A stretch of 64,000 nucleotides of DNA from Amoebophrya sp. A120 (lineage: Eukaryota > Sar > Dinophyceae > Syndiniales > Amoebophryaceae): positions 2,932,921 through 2,996,920 of the forward strand of contig CAJINV010000004.1 in the NCBI GenBank assembly GCA_905178155.1, read 5' to 3'. Below are positions 22,901-34,931 of the stretch, piece by piece. The notes beneath the pieces were generated by a model. The model saw only the letters and a list, made by a program, of their open reading frames with translations, had not been told where the DNA came from and searched no databases. A program made the translations under genes and the position numbers. The first letter of the stretch is position 1; every line of letters begins with the position of its first letter.

Positions 22901-23883
22901 ATGCTGTTGATCAGTAAATCGAGGGTGACAAACCGGTGCAACTCCAAACTCGGATCGTGGAAGCAGCTGTCAACGATCATCGGCAGAGCGGTGAGTAATT
23001 TCTTCTGCGCCGTCAGTTTGTCCACCGCGTACTGAATGTTGTCGCTGCTGGAGGTAGATGTTGCAGAAGTAGATACTGGTCCTCCTGCTTCGTTAGAAGT
23101 TGTGCCGCTAGTACTAGCACTACTCCCCGTATCCTTCCACAGCACCATCAAGCACCGCTCGACAGTTTCCAAGTGCAGCTTTTCCAGCCCGCTTGGATCC
23201 GCCTCGGCGATCGGGCCCGCTAGGTCGGTGCCCTTCTTCGCTTTTCGCAGCGCGTGGGCGAGCTGCTCGTCCCGGGTACGGAGCTTCACCTTCCCGTTGC
23301 TGTAGTACCACTGTTGCCAGTGCGCGTCGAAGTAGGTCTCGAAATCCTCCACGTCCCACACGGACGTGCCCAGGATGTTCCGGAAGTACATCGCAACCGA
23401 CTCGTGGGTCCGCAACCGGTCGAGCTCCACGTAGCCGTGTTCGTCCTTGGAGAGGTCCTTCATGCTATCGCGAGGAAAAATCCCCCCGCACCATATTGAA
23501 ACGGAAATTTGTGATGCTGATTTGTGACCACAAATCAGCTTTGTCTTGCGTACAAGGCAAACGGCACCCATGTGCCGCATTGTGCAGCCAGTCTGTCATG
23601 CGTTTTCGCCTATGTCAGACTTGTTTCTCATGCGCAGCTGCAAGCCGGATGCGTGTCCAAAATGGCCTTAGAATATGCCGACAAGCTCTTGCTGCAATAC
23701 AAAGCTCATTTGTGTACACAAATCCAACAACACAAATTGTCTTTTGCGTATGGGGTGGGGGCTTTTTTCACTTTGATACATGCTGGGAACCAGGACCTCC
23801 TCCATAGTCACATACTTGAACATCGTGTCGTATTTTACCTGATAGTGGACCAACATATAACTTTGATGAAGATCATGTGGCAA
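19971..23883 (-). CDS. helical-repeat protein with Arg/Asp/Glu-rich tail (organelle RNA-binding type?)
   Basis: Five exons, 1011 codons: 23883..23779, 23460..22501, 22323..21872, 21653..21441, 21276..19971. Introns 22500..22324 and 21871..21654 are GT-AG; the other two are introners E1 and A3. All phases agree. The first 650 residues are mostly alpha-helical repeats (such as LPMIVDSCFHDPSLELHRFV, ELEVLLTLPLKAADVD, LPLPQLLCYTEGLLSS) of the kind seen in FAST/RAP or heptatricopeptide organelle RNA-binding proteins of alveolates. A coiled coil (RKRLELEREQNQLSMKQML) and about 250 residues dominated by RD/RE/ER follow, ending PAKKKRR. The tail resembles nuclear splicing or RNA-granule proteins, so location is open. 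I see no RAP domain, so the family stays tentative. Confidence 0.68.
21282..21440 (-). mobile_element. introner-like element, family A (A3)
   Basis: 159 bp, the same length as A1, with exact TTGCG repeats (21277..21281, 21441..21445). The coding strand opens TATGAACTGCAAAAGTATCG and closes CGATACTTTTGCACAGAATA. Removal joins RSADLR to KELNQLLAFW in frame. The only GT-AG alternative (AAAA|GTATCG...CACAG|AATA) leads straight to a stop. Confidence 0.9.
23466..23778 (-). mobile_element. introner-like element, family E (E1)
   Basis: 313 bp with exact CATGC repeats (23461..23465, 23779..23783). Inverted ends: TATCGCGAGGAAAAATCCCC on the plus-strand left and TATCAAAGTGAAAAAAGCCC read inward from the right. 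Removal joins EEVLVPSM to KDLSKDEHGYV in frame. It is the only member of its family in the window. Confidence 0.83.
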
Positions 23884-24001
23884 TGCTAATGGCAGCTCCT
23901 ACATGATGTTGAAATTGGTTTTGTAACTACAACTACAGGCTCAAGATCTACAAGTAGAGAAGCACTACTTATTTCAGCGCAATTTATACAAAAATCGAAA
24001 T

Positions 24002-25106
24002 TTATACCAGCATGAAATCGACGCTGGTTTTCTCCGCGTCTTCCATCTGTTTGATGACCCGCAGATGGTTGGGCTCTTTGTACGCTAAATACGCCCCCGG
24101 GTAGTAGGCGGCCTCAAAGCGGAAGGCGTTGGTCATGGTCGGGGAGGGTACCGCGATGAAGTTGATCAGGTTCCCGAGTTGCGAGCTCGTCAGCTGCAGT
24201 TCGGATTCGAGAACCTCATCCGTCAATTCGCTAAAGGTGAGGTTCATTCCGCCGGAAAATCCCACCGCCGCGGTCGCGGCCGGGCGGATGCGGCACATGT
24301 TGTTCACCTCGGGCAGCCAGTACAGATTGAATTTTGTTTTTTCGAAAAAGGGGAGAAATTCCGCCTTCACATCCTCCCGGGACTGAACGAACAGGTTGCT
24401 GCCCTGGTAACGGATGAATTTCTGCGAATTCCCCAGCGGACAGAGCATGAACTCCTTCGGGATGGCCATCCGCGGCGCGATGCCGGAGGTGGGGAGGGAG
24501 ACGCCATTGCGCTTACGCTCCAACGCAGCGATCTGCTCGTCGTAACTGTAGTTTTTTTCGTTGTGGGGAGGGAATGAGGAAATAGGATTTTTTTGGACAT
24601 TCTTTTCGACGCGTTGAAACGTTCTTGATATCCGCGCTCATCTTGCATAAATCACCATGTGCCAACAGTATCACCAGAACACGGTCACAGAGAGATGTAG
24701 TCTCGATCAGGATTCAGGTCACGTTTATGATCAAAACAGATTTATGCAACAAAAATACAGAACAAATGTATCAGTTGTATAAGTAGTACGCCTGCTTCTT
24801 GGCCGGGTTGCTGAGTGTTTCGTACGCGTTGTTGATATCTCGGATCATTTCATCCGCCTTTTCCCTCTCCGTGGGGTGTTTGTCCGGGTGCCACTTGATG
24901 ACCAATTTTCGGTAGCTCTTCTTGATGACCTCCGGCGTAGTGGACTTGTCCACGCCGAGGACCGCGTAAAAGTCCAGCATTTCGCTGTTTTCCGTTTTCG
25001 GCTTGTTTTTTTGCTCGTCTTGCTGGGATGAAGCCCCCGCCGCGTCTGGGTCTTGGTCATTTGACCCGGTCGTGGCAGGCTTCTGTTGATCTGCTGTTGT
25101 GCTCAT
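24002..25106 (-). CDS. J-domain (DnaJ/Hsp40) protein with C-terminal beta-trefoil-like region
   Basis: Two exons, 286 codons: 25106..24790 and 24545..24002. The intron is GT-AG (CAGGC|GTACTACTT...ACTACAG|TTACGAC). The join restores the classic end of a J domain, KKQAYDEQIAALERKR, where the unspliced frame would stop. The J domain spans about residues 44-112 with HPD in WHPDKHP, so it should bind an Hsp70. It lacks G/F and zinc-finger regions. The last 150 residues, ending RFEAAYYPGAYLAYKEPNHL...VDFMLV, have the spacing of AbfB/fascin-like beta-trefoil repeats; that is a guess. No signal peptide, so cytosolic or nuclear. The stop lies 118 bp from the next gene's start. Confidence 0.8.
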
Positions 25107-26499
25107 CTTGTTGGACGAGGGAGTTGCGAAGGCGAGTCGTGAAAAATAAGTGCGAACAGGAACAAACCGCTTAGGCGGGCGGGTTTTTGCACAAACTCCG
25201 TACTATCGATACAAACCGACGTCGTCCACTCGTTCCTCCGCTCAGGGTCGCTTGATGGCGGTGGGCGTGGTGTTGCCGCAAGTGATGTCGCCGTCGCTTC
25301 TGAGGAGGATAATGCGATTGATCATGTGCAGCCGAAGATGACACGACTAGGACTACAGGAACAGACTACGATCACAATGGTCCATCTACAAGAACTTAAG
25401 GGAAGAGAGTCACGGACTAGAGCGCTCTATCACTAGGCTCCACTTGTTGTTGCGAATCATAGTTCTCATTCTGTATATTGTAGGCACACTATGAATGCTC
25501 TTGTCAGTCCTTGTTGTAGAAGTGGCAGAAATAAAAGAAGATGAAGCGCGATTTTGATTTTCTTCGCCATCAAAATTGCTAGAATTTCAGGAGCTGGGTG
25601 GAGATCCGCTTACTCAAAGTGTCAAGACGGTACTGCGGTGGCGCTGCAAGCCACCCCTGATACAGACACACGTATATAGAAGTTTGCGGCTATAGACAAT
25701 TTATCGATCTTTTCAAATGAGACACTTCAATCAAGAAATGAAACGCACTTGCATTGGGTGTTCAGCAACATGATCTACAATGCAAAAGACAAATTTGAAT
25801 TTCGCTGACCTCATCTTCGTTCTACTTGAATCCTCATTTTCTGATACTTATCACCCTAAGTACAATCAGTGATCGTGTGTCTGTTTCTGTGCAAATACGC
25901 ACACTGTCAATACTACTTACGCCTAAAAATTTGCATTTTGTTTGTTTTGATGATATATTGTGAACAACTAATGCAGTTTGTGGATTGACTCCACTTCTGA
26001 CGCAGGTCCAGATCCATCAAAAAATCACAAGTGAAAAACTAAAAGACAATCGATCTACTTACGCGGCTGGTCGCAGGACGTAAATCTAAGTCAACATGTA
26101 GTCTTCTGGCAGAGAAATACGTCATTCATTTCATACAACACCGGCCTCTCAAGGTGTGATCTTGCACTAGTGTGCCCCCCCAGTGCTAAAATCCCGCAAC
26201 TTCATGATCGGTCTCCTTCTCCGGGATGGTGCTTCTAGTGTTGTATGTTCTTACGCCGCCGAGGGCCAAAATGAGAAAAAAAAAACTAAAACTAGAACTT
26301 GAACTACAACTGCCGCCAAGGAGTATAATGCAAGACCACGAAGTCACAGCATCAAAAAGATCTGACCAATGAACACCAGCATGGGGGCGGAACCTTGCGT
26401 GCGCAGTTGTCAGGCGGGTCGGAAAATCGGACAAATAAACATGTCTCATCTATATCGCCCAGGGCGAAATTTGCCCGAAGCACATGTTGCGCAATTCAG
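25107..26499. other. gene-free stretch
   Basis: AT-rich spacer between the J-domain gene and the GC-rich island. Short open frames only; no recognisable domain or repeat. Confidence 0.5.
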
Positions 26500-28090
26500 A
26501 ACGGCAATTCGACCCGAAGTCCCTCTGCCACAGGCCGCGCCCACCCCGGGCGCGCGCGGCGACCGGGGTAAGTCAGTTGACTCACTCCTCTCCCGCGCGC
26601 GCCGGCCACAACTAGGTAGCCCGCTGACCATCCAGCAGGATGGGCGCGGCAGGATCGGGTTGGTGGGCGAACATCTGGCCGCCCCCACCGCCCACGCAAA
26701 TTTAACTGCTGCCACCCACCCCTCCCTCAGAGTGAGAGAGACGCCCACGCCCGCCACGCCCCTACCGTGGCTGGCAGGGCGGGGGCGCAAGAATGCAGCC
26801 GCCTATAGGCGACCGCGCCGGGGCCTACCGGGCGCGAGGAAGGGGCGGGCGCTAGCTAACGCGGCGCGCGAAGGCCCGCCCGCCGCGCGCCCCCCCCGCC
26901 GTCCGGCCCAAATACCCGCCAAGAGGGCCGCCCAGCCCGGGCAATCAACAACAGCACGGACCGCGCTCCCTCTGTCTCCTGGTCCTTCTTGGCGGCGCGC
27001 CATCGGCCGCGACCAGTTTCCAACCGGAAGAGCGCGCTTTGCTCCTTCCGGGCCCGCCGGCCCGCCGGGGCACCCAAAGCGGCCGCCTTCGGGGCCGGAA
27101 ATATTCCCCCGGAAGGCGGGCCGCCCGAAGCCCCGCGCATTTCCCTAGGTGGCCGCGCCGAAGAGGTCCCTACCTTCGGGAAGGCGCGGCCGTTTGGCGG
27201 TGTTGCTGCCTGGGCCCCCGCTTCGCACCAACCGAAAAGCACAAAACGCAAAGCCCAAGGGGGCAGATGCTTTGCGCTCCTAGCAAGCCGAGCGGCGCGG
27301 CCGGCCTCTTCCCACTGGTGTACATGGCGACGAAATCCAACAAACGCGGCAAGGGTTACGACAGAACACAACTCGCCGCGCTATGCCTATGCGCCACCCG
27401 CGGGCGCGCGGGGCTTCGTTCGTGGTGGCTGTGGGAACGTGGGGCGCAACATGCTGGAACACCCGGGGCGGGCGGGCGCGCCTAAGGCACCGACCCGGGC
27501 CGGCCCTTGGGGGGCACAGGCAGCGGGGGGCCCAAGGGGGAAGGGCCCACCACACCCTGTCCCGCAAACGCGTGCGCCTGCCCGGGAGCGCGCGGGGCCC
27601 GCCTGCGCGCGTTCGCTCCCCCTGTGGCGCATGCTTAGCGGGCTGCGCCTTGCGCTTCGCGCACAATAGTAACTAGGCCCAAGTCCGGCGCCCGCTGTTT
27701 TCTGAGGCGTAGCGGCCTGCTTTGTCGAAAGGGGCCGCAAGAACTTCGCCAAGCTCTGCGCGCTGATCATCGCACGGACGCCCGGCGCCTCCCGCGGCGG
27801 AGCGGGCGCCCGCTGCGCCTCTCGCCTTGGGCCGACTGGAAAAACCTGCGCGCCCACCCAAGCAGCGCCGTGCCGCGGCTGTGTCTGTTCGCGCGAACTA
27901 TGTCACGCGCGGCATCCTTTCCACACAACGCACCAGCCGGAAGCCCATGCCACGCACTGCCGCGGCCCCCGCCGGGGGGCTTTATCGACGGCGCAACCGC
28001 CGCGACCTTTCTGCCCCGGCCCCTCGACGCCTTCACGGCCCTGGCAACGGCCTTCCTCTAGTTGGCCTTTGCGGTGGAGAAGCGCTCTAG
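26500..28090. other. GC-rich island without recognisable genes
   Basis: About 1.6 kb of very GC-rich sequence with sharp edges against AT-rich flanks. Long open frames occur in all phases, but they overlap on both strands, are full of Ala/Arg/Gly/Pro and carry no domain, as expected from GC-rich DNA with few stop codons. No tandem period is obvious by eye. Bases 28091..28496 to its right hold nothing supportable before the end of the next gene. Confidence 0.55.
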
Positions 28091-28496
28091 GGACCCAGCC
28101 TAAGGCTCTTTGACTTTGACATCGAGACCGCATGATGCAATTACAGAACTCCGAACACATCCTTTTCGGTATTATGCTTCAGTTCAGACATTGCAAAAGT
28201 GTCTGAGGAACGTTCTAGCTCTAGGGCTTTTGAAATTTTAATACTTATTTCGCGAAATAGCAAACATCCCGGCATCTTGTTCGATGCGCGCTACATTCTT
28301 TCACTTCTTAGTAAGTACCAAGGTAGTGCCACCTATAATGAACGAGCATGATCACAACTACTCGCTAACAGCCAAGTCACTAGAGCCGCCTTCTCGAAAC
28401 GCATTCCACGACAATGTCAACGATCATTTCATACGGTCCACCACCTTTCCATCCAAAAAACACATCAATTCCACACCAACTCCACACTAAAACTCT

Positions 28497-31400
28497 TCAA
28501 CACCACCTGCCCAAATCCGCTTCCGTCTTGACCCCGTACCCCTTCAGCGGGATGTTCATCAACGGTTGAAAATCCGCGAACACGTCCCCGACGTAACTCG
28601 CGTACGGATCTTCTTGCTTCCAGTTCATCCGCACCAGCAGCGGCTCCACCACCGCTGCGACTTGTGGGAACGCCGAGCGCAAAACCGTTTCGAACTTGAC
28701 GCGGTCCGTAACCTCGCGGTCGTGCTGGTCGGTTGCCAGGTACACGTTGTTGCTCAAACACCAGTGCACCGGCGAGCGTTTGCGGACGTAGCTGATCAAC
28801 TTCGCCGCGGTGGCTTTGTCATTCTCAAAGTTGTCCTTCAGACTCACGTATCAAATGCAAAAATGTCTGGGTCTGGAAGACTACGAGATTTGTCATGCTT
28901 GTCTGGGATGACCAAAAAGTTTGTGATGCGTGTCCTAGAAGAGACGATTTTGCCTGTCATGCAAAAACGCAGTTTGTCATGCGAAAAACGCAACACAAAG
29001 AAGCGCAGATATTTCTCATGCTTGACTGTGCATGACAGAGCATTCCCTAGTCCCAACGCAGCATCACAAGTTTCCAGACCCAGACATTTTTACATTTGAT
29101 ATCACGGCGACGTCGCACAGCAGCCGCTGGTTCGCATGGTGCCGCCAGTCGTAGGGGGCGTGGAGGATCGTGTGCACCGCCTCACGGGACTTCTCCGGAT
29201 TTTGCACGGAGAGATCCAGGTAGTTCAAATACTCCCCCGCCATCATGGCATTCATCGAGGGAGGTGGGAGGTAAGAGTCTGACTTCGACGAGGACCACCT
29301 CGATGTCGTCGTCGTATCGTTATTGTTCCCCCCGCCGTTATTTTGTACTATATCCCTACTTCCAAACACCGGCAGTGGCACCGCGATGTCGTTCACAATC
29401 CGTGCCACTTGCTTCTTCACTTCACTGTGCTGCTGCTTTTTTGATAACCGCGAGCTAGATTTGCTGCGGTGGTGTGCTGTTTTTTCCAAAAGTCCGCTTC
29501 TTTGTTGATGTATCATCTCAAACGCCTCCCCGTACTTTTTCTCAGCCTGTTTCTGGTTTTTGAAGTTGTAATCTAGATACCGACCTTTCATAAACACGAC
29601 GAGCGGATCTCTCCCACAAGTACTCGCGAATTGCTTCTCCAAGGCGTCCATCAACGCAATACCGATCTGCTTCAAGTGCGGACTTTTCTCCCGTGAGTCG
29701 GGGCTGAACCACATCTGCGCCAGCTCCGCGAAGCTGGCACAATCGGCATCCGACTCCTGAATAATCGCGGCCCAGTAATCTTCGGAGAGCAGGGACTCCT
29801 CTAAACTCAGGGTAGAAGTGAAGGAGTCGAGAAAAAAAGGGAAGGTGGAGGAGTCTGCCAATACGCCACCGCTCGTGGAGGTGCTCTTTTTTGCTTGTTT
29901 TCGTCGTTTCTCCCTCTTCTTCTCATACTTGAGCCGCTCTTTGCGCTCACGAACCAACTGCTTCTCGATGAACTTCTGCATCCGCGGCCCGCGGGTTGTT
30001 GTAATTGTCTGCGTAGTTCGTGTCGGAGGCGCTGCTCGTCGTGTAGTTCCCCCGCTCGATGACGGCGCGTCATTATTCCGGCTTGTCTTGACATTTTCCA
30101 CCTCACCGTCGATCGCACTGCCATCGAGAGCACTACTGGAGCGCGGTGGACTTTCAGTCGCAATAGACGTCATCTCTTCGTCAACTCCCGCTGAGTCCCA
30201 GCCGAGATCATCGTCGTCCTCCCTGCCACCTCCAGAAGCAGAGGACCTTGTCGTAACAACCCGCCGATACGACCGGTAGTTCCGCTGGGAAGTTGTGCTT
30301 GCAGCACTTGTTGAGGAAGTAGTTGTGGAGCTGGTTGCGGAGGGTTGCGGAACCGGTATTGATCCACCGGAAGGAGCTCCGACTTCACTACTTGGATTGT
30401 TCACAGTCTGCACGCCCTCGTCCGGGGAAACCCGTTCAAAAAGCGAATACGCCGTGTTCGCAAAGCGGAACCGGAAGTGGAGGGGATTGAAGAACAGGCT
30501 TCGGCAGACCAGGGCAAACTTATGACAGGGCACAACTCCCCATCCCCTTCCCCCTCATTTGTGTTGCATGAACAGCAACACAAGAAACAGCAGAAAAGCG
30601 GCTTTCGCATGACAAATCTGCATGCGGATTGTAGTACTATTTGAGGTTTCAAAATTTGTCATGCTAGCAGCGCTTACGAGCAAGGCGCGAGTTTGGTATT
30701 TTGCAAGACAAAGGAGGGGGAGGGGGGGTTGTGCACTGTCATAAAACTGGTCCACTTTCTCCCTTTCCCCCGTTTCCGCGTCTAGTACTTTCCCAAACTG
30801 CTTTTCCGTGTTCCTGTCACAATTCGAGCCTTTGATTTTCGAGGAATACTCCTCGTCGACGAGGAAGGGCGTGAAGAAGCACCGCCGGTTGTCAATCACC
30901 ACGAAGCGCGCGTGCAGCGGTTTCATGATTTGGTAGGAAAACACCTCCGGGGTGGTGCAGTGGTACAGACCGGAGTAGAGAAACTGCACCCGGCGCCGCA
31001 ACTCCTCCGACTCGTAGTGGGGGTGCACGATGAGGGGCGCCTTGGTGAACTGCCGTAGGGCGCCCAGAGTGCTCATCGAACCGGCTATGGAAGTAGAAGG
31101 CCTTGGGCTCGACGGTAGAGCGATGGATGTGGTAGCGGGAGAGGGCCGCGGTACTATGTTCGCGCTTCTGCTTGTCCTTGCTGGCTGCAACGCAGTTGAA
31201 GTGCTTGGAATCACGAAATCAAACCCGTTCTGATTCCACATGATTCGCTTTATTTTCCCAGAGGTCGTGTGAGTGTGCAGACGATTGACATGCGCGTGCT
31301 CCTGTGCAGCTGCAGCCTCAAGAGCAGGAGAACCAACATTAATACCTTCAAGCTCTTCACGACTATCGACAATGCGCTGATTAATGTACCCAGCGAGTTC

Positions 31401-34400
31401 TAAAATGTCTTTGCTGCCGCTGAAGACGTAGCTCACAGCCCTTCCACAAACGTGGTTTTCGTTTTTGTCCGTGGGTAGGCCGCAGGGCAGCCAGGAAAGC
31501 GTGAGCTTTGCGTAGAGAAAGAACCCGTAGCAAGAGGCCGCAAGCAGGACGAAGGAAACCAGGCGTCGAATCTTACTTAGTAAGGCTGCTAAGGTGCAGA
31601 GTGTGGCTCTACTATTTTTCGGCACAAGGAAGTTGCTGTTATTTTCATCACCTCCGTTACCGTTTTTGCTGCAGAGGATGCTGGCTATCCTTCCGCCAAA
31701 CGCGGCGCGCCTTACCCGCGAGGCGCAACAACTTACAGATTCGGTCACCGGGTCGGTTTGGCAATAGACAGTTATTTTTCTGGACAGTGGACCCTGATGT
31801 TGCGCTTGCGCAGCAGAAGTGTCCTTTCTTGTATTTTTCATCGGAGGTGGAGGTCCACCTCGCAGCAAAGGTTGCTGGCGCGCCGTTTTGTTCACAGTCG
31901 GCGTACTTACCCGATTTTTCTTGGTGGTTGTGTTACAAGAACCTGTCGTCTCACTCGCCGAGTTTTTAGCCGCTGCCACTACCTTGTCCCTGTCCTCGTC
32001 ACGAGTAGATAAAAATGCCAAACAACTCAGTTCCCCAACCGGACACCGTTGCAAAAACCTCCAGGCTGTCGGCGCAGCGTTTATACAGGCGAAGACAATT
32101 GCGAACGGGGCGGCGAGTGACCTTAGCCTAGCGATCTGGTATCCAAGAAACGAGAACAGCACAAGCTGCAGGCAGAAAAAGTTCCGCATGTGTATCCCCG
32201 GACCGTAGGCGTTTGTCGTGAAGAGGTCCCTTCGCAAATTGCGCGCCAAGACTTTCACAGACGGACTCATCTGCAGAAGTGCGGTGTACTTCGTGTGGTC
32301 TACTGTTTGAAGATGTTGAAGTTCGTTAGACCACCCTTCTTCTTCTTCATATTCGCTGCCGCTGGAAATTTCTGCACCACCGGTTTTAGTACAGCCATGT
32401 CCTCCAGCTGGCGAGGAGGAAGAGGATGCTACAAATTTTGTGTCCTCTTCATGGTTCCACATCGTCCCGCTTTTATTTTTCTTGAAGAACAGCAATACTC
32501 TCAGTACCGGGTCCACGAAAAAGTGCCACAAATTTTGCAGAAGCAACAAAGTTGCCCCCGCTAAACAAAGTTGCACAGTGTAGGTAGTGTGAAAAAAATC
32601 CACCACGTCCTGCGCGACCTTGTGGAAGACGCCCATGACAAGATACAGTCGCGCGTTGAACGTTCGCGTTGCCGGACAGGGCCAGGCCTCGTACTCCGCT
32701 TTCGCGCAAAAAATCTCCAGAATGTGCGCGTCCCCGGTGAAACTCTTGCTGATGAAAAATCGCAGCACGCAAAAAACGAAAACCGCAAGCAACCCCTCCT
32801 TGAAAAACTGGAAGAAGCGAAAGCGGAATTTCGTAACGTAGTCGGCGCAAGAAGTGGAACTACTGCGATCCTCGCCGGCTGTGGGCGGTGTTGAAGTTGT
32901 GTAGTAATTCGCTTTGTTCTTGCTCCTCGACCCGTCGTCCCTGAAAACCCAGACCACCACTCTGAACGCCAGTAACTGCGACAGAAACAGGCTGCTGAGA
33001 ATCAGTTCACTCCCCGAGAAGAGCACGATCGCGGAAGCGTAGGCGAGAAAGTAGAGGTTCAATAATTTCGCAAAAGTCTCGAAGGAAATGCCACGGCAGA
33101 TGTACACAAAATACACCGCTGCGCCCTGCAGTGTGAGCACAAACGGGGTAAACTGCCACACGAGCAAGGAAGCGAGCGTCGTGGTTGCGAAGAGGAGTTG
33201 TGTGGTCTTGAAGGAGGTGGTGTGTGCGAGGTTAATCCTGACGGGATTTTTCTCCTCCTGATCGTGTCGGCCAGCGGCACCACAACTTTTCTCCACGACA
33301 CGTTGCAGCTCCGACTGCCAAAAGAACCGTAGCAGAAAGAAGATCTGCATGGCCAGCACCGGCTGCGCCCAGTTTTCACGCAGATTCATGCCGGTCGGGA
33401 GGAGCAAACGGGAAATTTGCGCTCGTTGTGTGTACAGGCAAACTAGGATCAAAAAACCTGCGCAAAGAGAAGAAATGCAGGCCTGCTGCAGGACGAAAAC
33501 TTGAACTACGCCGGCCGCGGGGGTGCGACAACTACGTCGCGGGGAGAAATTATTGCTATGTCGCGACAAATTTCCGGTTCCTTTCTCAGTTGCACCTTCT
33601 TTGTCAAGTGGGTCCTGCTGCTCGTCAACCTTTTTGTGTGACGTCATTCCGGGACGTCGATCCACGACGACCTGCTGATCCTCCATGTCACAGTCGTCTC
33701 CTCCTTGAAGTGAAAACCCACTTCCTGCCCTGCGATTTCGAGCGTCAACACTACTAGTATCCTGTAGTTGTACCCCTCCTTGCTCCTCTTGCTGTGCGGA
33801 GGTGAACACGACCTCGCCATCATCGCTTGTCTCTTCTTGTTCTTCACCACGCGTCACCATTATCTTCACCCTCGGCACGAACTCGAACGCCATTGCCACC
33901 AGTGCTCCCTGTCCCAGGGCGTTGATCAGGAACAACACCAATTGGTAGAAATGCCAGGAGTACAGCGTGACTTCTTCCACCGACCAGCGTCTAGTGCTGG
34001 AGGTTGTAGTGGAAGTTGACTGCTCGTCTTCAAGCGCCATAAACGCAACCCACAGCTCGTGGCAGTCATGCACCGCGCGGAACAAAACCCCGCATGACAC
34101 CTCTGCGTAAATGTTGAAGCGCGACAACGCGTTGATATTGTTCGGATATTCCGACCTCTCGTCAAACAGCAGCTGCCTCCACGCGTCGGCCCAGCTCTCC
34201 GCGCGGATAAATTCTTCGTAGAACGAGTAGTAGAAACCAGACTCCGTGGTCAACGCCGAGGCCTGCACGACCAAAGTCGGGTGCTGGCTCCCCAGCTGCG
34301 AGTGGTAGGCAGCGAGGGTCTCGACTAGTAGCGCGAAAGAGGAGAGAGAGATCAGAAGCAGCTTGGCAGAGTAGAGGAAATGGTCCGACCAGGTGGGAAG

Positions 34401-34931
34401 GAAAGACGTCATCAACTTGGTTGACGAAGAGGATCTTGTTTTGCTGTCGTGAAGATTCCATGCTGGTACTGCAGTTCCAGTTGTTGTTCTTGTGCCGCAA
34501 TCGTAACTTGTTTTCCTGGACAAAAATGAGGCGCCACCACAACTGCTGAAGAAACTCTTGAAGAGCGTCGTCCTTCTCTTGCTACTTCCATCCACATCGA
34601 GAGGATGACCCGGCGAGTGCGTTCTGGCTTTGAAGATTTTTGTGCCGAAAAGCCCAAAGTTGTGACCTCCCTCGTCTTGTAGATCGTGACACTGGAGGTT
34701 CTGGCTCTGTTCGTCTTTCTCTCCTCCGCCTTCACTCGCTCCGTCCACGCGCGCAGACGGCTTCCTGAGTTTCGCAGCCTGCTTGTAGTTCTCTTTTTTC
34801 TTGGCTAAATTCTGGCATGTGCTAGCGCCTCCATCTGCGCGTTGCTCGAAAGCAGACACGTCGGCTTCGGCGTTTTTGTTGTGATTGCCGAGGACGCCAC
34901 GTCTGCGAGGACCTGTGTTGCTGGTAACCAT
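28497..34931 (-). CDS. DPY19-type C-mannosyltransferase with long C-terminal extension
   Basis: Three exons, 1982 codons: 34931..30744, 30515..29102, 28843..28497, split by introners C2 and B1; phases agree. After a 150-residue variable N-terminus comes a polytopic ER membrane protein. Its first lumenal loop has the DPY19 pattern (SGFYYSFYEEFIRAESWADA, EYPNNINALSRFNIYAEV). The lumenal C-terminal part has AGSMSTLGALRQFTKAPLIV, HPHYE (from 1303) and, across the C2 join, HFRFRFANTAYSLFERV, again DPY19-like. DPY19 enzymes use dolichol-phosphate-mannose to C-mannosylate Trp in WxxW repeats in the ER lumen. About 550 further residues follow without a stop: Ser/Thr-rich linker, a basic KERLKYEKKREKRRKQ helix, then a folded-looking part (AELAQMWFSPDSREKSPHLK, SYVGDVFADFQPLMN) I do not recognise. 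Confidence 0.85.
28849..29101 (-). mobile_element. introner-like element, family B (B1)
   Basis: 253 bp with exact TCACG repeats (28844..28848, 29102..29106). The plus-strand left end is TATCAAATGCAAAAATGTCT and the right end is nearly its complement; next to each lies GTCTGGGTCTGGAA or its complement. Removal joins LLCDVAV to SLKDNFEND in frame. Confidence 0.9.
30521..30743 (-). mobile_element. introner-like element, family C (C2)
   Basis: 223 bp with exact AAACT repeats (30516..30520, 30744..30748). Ends TATGACAGGGCACAACTCCC and the complement of TATGACAGTGCACAACCCCC. The interior shares GTGTTGCATGAACAGCAAC with C1 apart from one base. Removal joins REKVDQF to ALVCRSLFF in frame inside the DPY19 lumenal domain. 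Confidence 0.9.

Noticed and set aside
26369-27669. Long plus-strand open frames in the GC-rich island
   Set aside because: They overlap equally long frames on the other strand, consist of Ala/Arg/Gly/Pro, and show no domain; GC-rich DNA yields such frames by chance.
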